A DNA stretch of 6,515 nucleotides from Chloroflexota bacterium (GTDB taxonomy: Bacteria > Chloroflexota > UBA6077 > FW602-bin22 > JACPQP01): the NCBI GenBank assembly GCA_016190465.1, contig JACPQP010000144.1, forward strand, positions 1 through 6,515, written 5' to 3'. A program made the position numbers and the translations under genes. How positions within the stretch are numbered: position 1 is the stretch's first letter; each line of letters begins with the position of its first letter. The notes beneath the pieces were generated by a model. That model had not been told where the DNA came from. It was given only the letters and a program-made list of their open reading frames with translations, and did not search any database. Positions 1-4,706 of the stretch are shown one piece after another.

Positions 1-18
1 AAGTCCCATAACGGCACC

Positions 19-97
19 GGGAAGGTCCAGTAAGGGCCGCATACCGTCCTGGCGTGGGTTTGGTGTGTCACCAAAACCATCCAGAACGCTCTGATCC
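19..97 (+). repeat. Interspersed repeat, copy 1 (diverged)
   Basis: This copy aligns with the unit at 105-190 in the same orientation. They share GGGAAGGTCCAG, the AAGGGCCGCA region, CGTCCTGGCG and the ACCATC...CTGAT end. The copy is diverged, and one base is gained or lost near 57. Its centre can fold a hairpin: GGTG (62-65), loop TGT, CACC (69-72), flanked by TTT (59-61) and AAA (73-75). The stem differs from the GGGG/CCCC core of the other copies by a paired G-C to T-A change, so the stem seems to be conserved. Bases 1-18 may also belong to the unit, which could continue left of the window. No gene is seen in 1-244 apart from the leader of the next gene. Confidence 0.75.
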
Positions 98-104
98 CCG
101 TCTC

Positions 105-190
105 GGGAAGGTCCAGGAAGGGCCGCAGCCCGTCCTGGCGGGGGTTGGGGTGTCCCCACAACCATCAAAAACTTTCTGATACCTCCATAG
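105..190 (+). repeat. Interspersed repeat, copy 2
   Basis: This is the longest well-preserved unit. Bases 128-190 match the reverse complement of 3424-3486 at 58 of 63 positions without gaps, and 105-180 aligns with copy 1 at 19-95. The hairpin core is GGGG (147-150), loop TGT, CCCC (154-157). A second near-palindrome, ATCAAAAACTTTCTGAT (164-180), sits beside it. The repeat carries no gene of its own. It ends about 55 bases before the ATG of the BrnT/antitoxin chimera. A possible -10 hexamer TAGAAT (191-196) abuts the repeat edge, but I find no convincing -35 partner. Confidence 0.85.
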
Positions 191-244
191 TAGAATGGGA
201 CCGAAGCCGGTGGGTGTAGCGCGCGGAAGGAATCGCCGGTCGGT

Positions 245-646
245 ATGTTCGACTGGGATGAGGGCAACGTCGACCACATCGCCGAGCACGGCATCAGCCC
301 CGAGGAAGCCGAGGAGGCACTGCTGCCAACAATTCATGGCCTGGAAGAGATCCCCGCGTTCACGAGCGAGGCCGAGGAGCACGCCTTCTGGAGCACCCAC
401 GAGTTGAGCGATGCGCTGTGGGACCAGGGGGAGCCACTCGGGGCGGAGGAGTTACCGCCGCCGCCGGAGACGACGCCGGTGGTCATCCATCTTGACGCGG
501 CCACCTTGCGGCAGGTCAAGGCACTCGCGCGCCGGTGGCACAGGGGATACCAGGCGCTGCTTCGCGACTTCGTGGCCGAACGACTCGAGGAAGAGAGGCG
601 GCGGGCGGGCCAGCGGCACAGGGAACGGGAATCCTCGACTGGGTGA
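245..646 (+). CDS. Chimeric BrnT-fragment / CopG-type antitoxin protein
   Basis: The predicted product is 133 residues. Residues 1-27 (FDWDEGNVDHIAEHGISPEE core) look like the N-terminus of BrnT-family toxins, type II ribonucleases of about 90 residues. From about residue 35 the protein instead looks like the CopG/BrnA-type antitoxin of such pairs: EIPAFTSEAEEHAFWSTHELSD (35-56, split here as EIPAFTSEAEE and HAFWSTHELSD), an acidic and proline-rich linker (60-77), then a ribbon-helix-helix stretch VVIHLDAATLRQV...GYQALLRDFVAERL (79-114). Most of the toxin is therefore absent, and the two parts are joined in frame near bases 323-347. RNase activity is not expected; DNA binding by the C-terminal domain is plausible. 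The ATG is preceded by GGAAGGA (225-231), a somewhat distant ribosome binding site. The alternative is one natural protein family with this layout. Confidence 0.72.
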   Translation: MFDWDEGNVDHIAEHGISPEEAEEALLPTIHGLEEIPAFTSEAEEHAFWSTHELSDALWDQGEPLGAEELPPPPETTPVVIHLDAATLRQVKALARRWHRGYQALLRDFVAERLEEERRRAGQRHRERESSTG

Positions 647-677
647 ACTGCCACGCACCTGAGCTAGGAGAGTAGCA

Positions 678-697
678 GTCAGCAATCAGCGGCTGAC
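678..697. terminator. Weak stem-loop between convergent genes
   Basis: GTCAGC (678-683) and GCTGAC (692-697) form a perfect 6-bp stem around an 8-base loop. The loop contains the stop codon of the minus-strand exporter gene (686-688). The site lies in the 39-base gap between two convergent genes, where a bidirectional terminator would be expected. There is no T-run on either side, so an intrinsic terminator is only a possibility. Confidence 0.25.
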
Positions 698-2365
698 GGC
701 CGGTGTCACCGCGCCCTCCGCCTCGCCCACTTCGGGGCGATTGGAGCGGCGGAGCGGGATCTCCTTCAGGAAGAACGCCAGCACCAGCCCGAGCGCGGCG
801 AGCACGGCGCCGGCCAGGAAGGCGGTGTGGATAGCGTCGGACAGCGAGAGCCGCACCGCGAGGATGATCGCCTCGCCGATCGCTTTGCCGTCAGGACCGA
901 GCTGGGTGAGCACCTGCCCGAACTGCGATGAGCTGCCCGCGCTGTCGCGGGCGAACAGCGCCTGCGGGTTGTCGAACGCGTGCAGGAGCTGGGGCGGCAG
1001 CGACCGGAGCCGGTCGGGACCGACCGCCGACGCCAGGTTCTCGGGGAAGGATACCACAAAGCGATTGGTCAGCAGGCTGCCCATCACCGCCGCGCCGATC
1101 GAGCCGCCGATCGTGCGGAAGAACGAGGACGCCGAAGTCACCACGCCCAGCTCGGCGTAGGGCACCGCGTTCTGGCTGACGACGCTGAAGACCGGCATCG
1201 TCCCGCCCATCCCGATGCCGACCACGACCATATACGCGATGGCGGTGCCCAGGGCGGTCTGGCTGTCCATCGTCGAGAGCAGGACCATGCCGATCGTCAC
1301 GATGGCCAGGCTGACGATCGCCTGGGCCCTGTAGCGCCCGGTCCGGTTAAGGAGCTGACCGGAGACGGTGGAGCCGATGATGAAGGAGAACATCATCGGG
1401 GTCAGCATGTTCCCACTGGTAGTGGCGGAGGCGCCGATGACGCCCTGGATGAAGAGCGGGATGAACAGGATCGAGCCAAACATGCCGATCGCGGTGAGGA
1501 ACATCGTGCCGAGCGAGACGACGAGGATTCGGTTCCGGAAGAGGTGGAGCGGCAGGATCGGCTCGGCCGCGCGCGACTCGTTCCACACGAAGAGCGCCGC
1601 GAAGAAGATCGCCGCGGCGAACAGCGCGAGCTCGGTCGGCGAGGCCCAGGCGTAGCGGTTCCCGCCCCAACTGACCGCGAGCAGGAGCGGCACGACCCCC
1701 GCCGTCAGCAGCAGCGCGCCGCGGAAGTCGATGCCCCGATGCGGGCGGTTCGGCTTGATGTTCGGGAACGCCAGGGCCAGCACCGTGAGGGCGAGCAATC
1801 CCAGCGGCAGGTTCACGTAGAAGACCCAGCGCCAGGAGAGGTTGTCGGTGATGTAGCCGCCGGCCGTCGGCCCGAGGATCGAGGCGAGGCCGAAGACACT
1901 GGCCATGATCCCCTGCGCCCGGCCGCGCCGGGCCGGTGGGAACAGATCGCCGATGGTGGTGAAGGCCATCACCTGCCCGATGCCCGCGCCGAGCCCCTGG
2001 ATGCCCCGGAACACGATCAACTGGGTCATATCCTGCGCGGCGCCACACAGCGCCGAGCCGAGGAGGAACAGGGCGACGCCGGGCAGGTAGTAGGGCTTGC
2101 GCCCGTGCAGGTCCGAGAGCTTGCCGACGATCGGGACGACGACCGTCGACGCGACCATGTAACCCGTGATAACCCAGGTGTAGTGCTCGAACCCACCGAG
2201 CTCGGCGACGACGCGCGGCATCGCGGTGCCGACGATGGTCTGGTCGAGCGCGGCGAGCAGCATCGCCAGCATCAGACCGGCGATGGTGGCGAAGAAGGCG
2301 CGCCGGGGTAACTCGTGGAAGCTGGTCGCGCTGGCCGTCGTGGGGTGCGATGGTGTCCGGATCAC
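686..2365 (-). CDS. DHA2-family MFS multidrug exporter (EmrB/QacA type, 14 TM)
   Basis: This 559-residue inner-membrane protein is a predicted proton-coupled drug efflux pump of the 14-helix DHA2 branch. Visible signatures are the TM1 motif LDQTIVGTAMP with Asp41, motif A GKLSDLHGRK (81-90) in the TM2-TM3 loop, motif B around RGIQGLGAG (120-128), and motif C GPTAGGYI (165-172) followed by WRW and NLPLG. A later SFFRTIGGSIG (414-424) is also typical of the group. A long hydrophilic loop (about 437-498) precedes the last helix. The start is GTG, 10 bases after a strong GAGGAGG site. It overlaps the marR stop by 4 bp (GTGA), so translation is probably coupled. Control by the upstream MarR protein is likely. 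The substrate cannot be told from sequence. Confidence 0.93.
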   Translation of the reverse strand: MIRTPSHPTTASATSFHELPRRAFFATIAGLMLAMLLAALDQTIVGTAMPRVVAELGGFEHYTWVITGYMVASTVVVPIVGKLSDLHGRKPYYLPGVALFLLGSALCGAAQDMTQLIVFRGIQGLGAGIGQVMAFTTIGDLFPPARRGRAQGIMASVFGLASILGPTAGGYITDNLSWRWVFYVNLPLGLLALTVLALAFPNIKPNRPHRGIDFRGALLLTAGVVPLLLAVSWGGNRYAWASPTELALFAAAIFFAALFVWNESRAAEPILPLHLFRNRILVVSLGTMFLTAIGMFGSILFIPLFIQGVIGASATTSGNMLTPMMFSFIIGSTVSGQLLNRTGRYRAQAIVSLAIVTIGMVLLSTMDSQTALGTAIAYMVVVGIGMGGTMPVFSVVSQNAVPYAELGVVTSASSFFRTIGGSIGAAVMGSLLTNRFVVSFPENLASAVGPDRLRSLPPQLLHAFDNPQALFARDSAGSSSQFGQVLTQLGPDGKAIGEAIILAVRLSLSDAIHTAFLAGAVLAALGLVLAFFLKEIPLRRSNRPEVGEAEGAVTPAVSR

Positions 2366-2835
2366 GTGCCCTCAACCTCCTCAGGCGATCCCCGTTGCTT
2401 GGCAAGCCCTTCGGCGGCGCGGGCCAGGATGGTCAATGCCTCGGTGACCAGGGCGAGCTCGCGCTCGTCCAGCGTGTCGAGAATCGCGCGCAAAGCCTCG
2501 CGGCTGGTGACGGTCATTCGATCGTAGAGCGCCTGACCACTGTCGGTCGGGCGCAGCCAGATCAGCCGCCGGTCCTCGGTGTCCTCGTCGCGGCGGACGT
2601 ACCCACGCTCCACGAGATGGTCGACGAGCTTCGAGACGGCCGGCTGCCCGATGCCGAGCGCCTGCGCCAGATCGCGACCGTGGATCATCCCCACGGTGCA
2701 GACCACGAAGAGCGCCTTCGTCTGCGCCATCGTGAGGTCCATCTCGATCCAGGCCGCCTGCTTGAGGCGGCCGGCGCGCATCAAGCGGCTAAACACGACC
2801 CACGCCTGATCGAATGCTTGCGAGGAGAGAGTCAC
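2362..2835 (-). CDS. MarR-family transcriptional regulator
   Basis: The protein has 157 residues from the chosen GTG, usual for MarR proteins. It has an N-terminal helix (QAFDQAWVVFSRLMR), then a winged helix-turn-helix at about residues 54-100. The recognition part is LAQALGIGQPAVSKLVDHL, and the wing EDTEDRRLIWLRPTDSG carries the typical D-x-R-R. A C-terminal dimerisation helix pair follows. The start at 2835 has GGAG seven bases upstream. The frame stays open to a TTG at 2871, but that codon has no ribosome binding site and overlaps the -10 box of a near-consensus promoter, so it should not be transcribed whole. The gene is the first of a two-gene operon with the MFS exporter and probably represses it until a ligand binds. 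No clear operator palindrome was found. Confidence 0.9.
   Translation of the reverse strand: MTLSSQAFDQAWVVFSRLMRAGRLKQAAWIEMDLTMAQTKALFVVCTVGMIHGRDLAQALGIGQPAVSKLVDHLVERGYVRRDEDTEDRRLIWLRPTDSGQALYDRMTVTSREALRAILDTLDERELALVTEALTILARAAEGLAKQRGSPEEVEGT
2376..2382 (-). promoter_or_regulatory. Ribosome binding site of the MFS gene, inside marR
   Basis: GAGGAGG on the minus strand lies 10 bases before the exporter's GTG and within the last marR codons. It is a strong anti-16S match. With the 4-bp overlap of the two genes it fixes GTG at 2365 as the start. Confidence 0.8.
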
Positions 2836-2870
2836 CCGATCGCTCCAGGGCAAGGATTGCCATCGAGGCA

Positions 2871-2899
2871 ATAGTAGCGCAGAAGCGAATAGTTGTCAA
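2871..2899 (-). promoter_or_regulatory. Promoter of the marR-MFS operon
   Basis: Read on the minus strand, TTGACA (2899-2894) is followed after exactly 17 bases by TACTAT (2876-2871). This is a perfect -35 and a five-of-six -10. Transcription would start near 2864, giving a leader of about 30 nt before the GTG at 2835. ACTATT occurs twice, 18 bases apart, once next to the -35 and once at the -10; it could be a regulator contact site, but this is speculative. Confidence 0.75.
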
Positions 2900-2961
2900 G
2901 GAGGAAAAGACCGGCGACCAGCTACGGAAGAACCCACCGCTGGACCCGATGGGCGGTCGAT

Positions 2962-2990
2962 TTGACCCGCAACTGCGCCAGTGGTACTAT
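2962..2990 (+). promoter_or_regulatory. Promoter of the RHH antitoxin-like gene
   Basis: TTGACC (2962-2967), a 17-base spacer and TACTAT (2985-2990), with an extended TGG before the -10, form a near-consensus promoter. A start near 2997 gives a leader of about 39 nt. GGAGG (3020-3024) then lies 11 bases before the ATG. It diverges from the marR promoter, with 62 bases between the two -35 boxes. Confidence 0.7.
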
Positions 2991-3035
2991 TTGTGTGTCT
3001 TCTCGTGGGTTTTCTCAGCGGAGGCAAGGACTCGG

Positions 3036-3314
3036 ATGACTGCACGGGCACACATTGTCTTACCGGAGGAACTCCTCAGCCAGGTGGATCGGGTGGCGGG
3101 AAAACGGAAGCGCAGCCACTTCGTGGAAGAGGCTATCCGGGAGAAACTGGCTCGGGAGGCGCTCTCGGCCGCCTTGCGTAAGACCGCCGGCATACTTGAT
3201 CCGGCCGACTATCCCGAATGGGAGACCCCCGAGGGGATCTCGGCGTGGGTGCGTGCCAGCCGTCAGTTGGACGAGGCCCGTCTGGCGCGGAAACTGGGGG
3301 CCCGCCAGGAGTAA
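3036..3314 (+). CDS. VapB-like ribbon-helix-helix (CopG family) antitoxin, no adjacent toxin
   Basis: The 92-residue product starts with RAHIVLPEELLSQVDRVAG, a ribbon-helix-helix beta strand and first helix, followed by KRSHFVEEAIREKL as the second helix. The tail has a DYPEW motif (about residues 57-61) and a charged helix, as in VapB-type antitoxins paired with PIN-domain VapC toxins. These antitoxins bind their own promoter and neutralise the toxin. The start at 3036 is chosen over upstream in-frame codons because it follows the promoter and GGAGG site and begins the conserved domain. The frame is open back to 2814, but that part is upstream of transcription. A toxin would be expected directly after the TAA, yet none is found, so it may be an orphan or a remnant of a pair. 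Confidence 0.85.
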   Translation: MTARAHIVLPEELLSQVDRVAGKRKRSHFVEEAIREKLAREALSAALRKTAGILDPADYPEWETPEGISAWVRASRQLDEARLARKLGARQE

Positions 3315-3423
3315 TGGCACGTCGATGATTACCCCATGGACGATGTCGCCGTACTCCCGCTCCCCCGACCGAGACGCTCCGGCTGATCACCGCCAGGAAG
3401 GAAACCATGCGCGAGCGAGGCCG
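3315..3423 (+). other. Gap after the antitoxin with a possible coding remnant
   Basis: The overlap TAATG at 3312-3316 looks like the junction to a second cistron, but that frame stops after four codons (MARR). A different frame is open from 3329 to a TAA at 3425-3427 without a usable start, ending TETLRLITARKETMRERGR. This tail is compositionally protein-like and could be the end of a lost gene. I cannot assign it to a family. The third repeat copy begins at that stop codon. Confidence 0.25.
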
Positions 3424-3486
3424 CTAAGTAGGTATCAGAAAGTTTTTGATGGTTTTGGGGACACCCCAAACCCCGCCAGGATGGGC
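3424..3486 (-). repeat. Interspersed repeat, copy 3 (inverted)
   Basis: The reverse complement of 128-190 is matched at 58 of 63 positions, including an uninterrupted run from AGGTATCAG to GATGGTT. The hairpin is TTTT GGGG (3453-3460), loop ACA, CCCC AAA (3464-3470). The unit lacks the GGCCC...GACCTTCCC arm that copies 1 and 2 have. It ends 8 bases from the stop of the HD-GYP gene, so it may be transcribed as that gene's 3' end. No T-run follows the hairpin in that direction, so it is not an obvious intrinsic terminator. Confidence 0.85.
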
Positions 3487-3494
3487 CCCATGCG

Positions 3495-4694
3495 TCAGGT
3501 TGGGCGCGGCGGTCTGGCCGGTGCGGTCATCAGCCGGGCGGTGGTGTCGGTTGCCAGGTCCACGTCGAAGGGCTCGACCTCGGTGCCATCCGGTTTAGTG
3601 AACAGGCGGACGACCGGGCGATTGATATCCGGCGACCCCAGCCGGGCGACCACGCCCTTCCAGGCGCTGAGCGCGCCGCCGAATACGCGGATGGGGTAGC
3701 CGGTGGGGAAGACCGGCACGATCTCGAAGAAGAGCTGAAGGAGCTCGGCGTGCAAGGTGACCCCGGCCATCCGGCGGATGAGCGACATCGCGAGCTCCCG
3801 GGGGAGCCGCGCACGAAACGGGCGGTCCGAGCAGAGGGCATCGTAGATATCGGCGATGCTGGTGAGCTGGGCGATGAGCAGGATCTGTCCGGACGGCGCG
3901 CTGGCGTGGCGATCCACCCGATCGGCGCCGACTAGCCCGCGTGGGTATCCCTTCCCGTTGTGCCATTCGTGGTGCTGATAGGCGATGTGGTTCATCAGGA
4001 TGTCGAAGTCCGGCACGTTCTGGAGGAAATCGTAACCCAGGCGCGTGTGGCGCTTCACCTGCTCGATATCGGCGGGGGTGGGGGCCTCCGTCTTGCCGTC
4101 GACGGTGTCCCCGGTGAAGACCTGACCAATGTCGTGGAGCAGCGCCCCGCGCCCCAGCCGCTTCAGGTCGGGCGGCTTGAGCCCCAGCTTCCGCCCGACC
4201 ATAACCGCCACCGAGGCGACCTCGATGGCGTGGGCGAAGGCGAAGCTGTCCTGCGACTTGATCGCGTTCAGGCCGAGCACCGTCGGCGCGTCCAGAACCT
4301 CCTCGACGATCGACTGAGCCGACGCGAACACCCCGTCGACCGGCACACTCTGGCCGATCAGCCGCTGGAGCTCGTTGGAACGGGGAAGCTGGGACGCTCG
4401 TCGGACGATGTCGGGGCCGAGCTGCTGCACGGCCTGCTCGCCGACGGCGATCGTATCGCGCGTCGCCCTGGTTGCCCGGGCCCGGGTCTCGGGTGACAGC
4501 GGATCGGCGATCTCGATGCCCTCGGTCTGCGCATCGTCGACGAAGAGGGCTGAGTAGCCGCGCGCCTTGATCGCGGCCAGCAGCGGTGCGTCGATGACAA
4601 CCCCCCGCTGGGCCAGCACGTCGCCGCGCTCGTTGTAGAGCGCCTGGCCGAGCGGCCGGCCCGGCTCAACTTCGTCGAGGGGGACAAGTCGCAT
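3495..4694 (-). CDS. HD-GYP domain protein, predicted cyclic-di-GMP phosphodiesterase
   Basis: The 399-residue protein has an N-terminal part MRLVPLDEVEPG...LAQRGVVI, common in HD-GYP proteins. A helical linker follows, then the HD-GYP domain at about 145-300. Metal and catalytic residues are all present: His155, HD in LLHDIGQ (187-188), His216 (in RHTRLGYDFL), HHE (241-243), the GKGYP motif (247-251) and Asp282 in IADIYDALCSDRPFR. It should hydrolyse cyclic-di-GMP in the cytoplasm; no membrane segment is seen. The C-terminal tail (about 325-385) resembles the extra domain in many such proteins. The start at 4694 has GGAG seven bases upstream. It begins 12 bases after the stop of the upstream ATPase/TPR gene, so the two are probably cotranscribed. 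Confidence 0.9.
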   Translation of the reverse strand: MRLVPLDEVEPGRPLGQALYNERGDVLAQRGVVIDAPLLAAIKARGYSALFVDDAQTEGIEIADPLSPETRARATRATRDTIAVGEQAVQQLGPDIVRRASQLPRSNELQRLIGQSVPVDGVFASAQSIVEEVLDAPTVLGLNAIKSQDSFAFAHAIEVASVAVMVGRKLGLKPPDLKRLGRGALLHDIGQVFTGDTVDGKTEAPTPADIEQVKRHTRLGYDFLQNVPDFDILMNHIAYQHHEWHNGKGYPRGLVGADRVDRHASAPSGQILLIAQLTSIADIYDALCSDRPFRARLPRELAMSLIRRMAGVTLHAELLQLFFEIVPVFPTGYPIRVFGGALSAWKGVVARLGSPDINRPVVRLFTKPDGTEVEPFDVDLATDTTARLMTAPARPPRPT

Positions 4695-4706
4695 CAGCGT
4701 TCTCCG

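Noticed and set aside
1..200. CRISPR-like array from the two tandem repeat copies
   Set aside because: Only two diverged long units with a short gap between them, plus one inverted copy elsewhere. There is no regular spacer pattern and no cas gene.
68..400. Minus-strand frame reading through repeat copy 2 and the chimera
   Set aside because: Most of it is repeat sequence plus the antisense of the chimera. A similar reading across copy 3 reflects the repeat, not a conserved protein.
980..2311. Plus-strand open frame of 443 residues opposite the MFS exporter
   Set aside because: It is rich in Arg, Asp, Glu, Gly and His with no recognisable domain. This is typical of an antisense shadow of a membrane-protein gene in high-GC DNA.
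2869..2871. TTG as the marR start
   Set aside because: It lies in the -10 box of the predicted promoter and has no ribosome binding site. The GTG at 2835 has GGAG at good spacing.
2860..2900. CGC-TTCT-GCG element near the marR promoter as a MarR operator
   Set aside because: Its arms are only 3 bp and the flanks do not pair. This is too short for a typical MarR operator.
3453..3470. Repeat copy 3 hairpin as an intrinsic terminator for the HD-GYP gene
   Set aside because: The stem is good, but no T-run follows in the direction of that gene.
3960..4496. Plus-strand open frame opposite the HD-GYP gene
   Set aside because: The minus-strand frame holds the complete catalytic motif set, so the plus-strand frame is a shadow.
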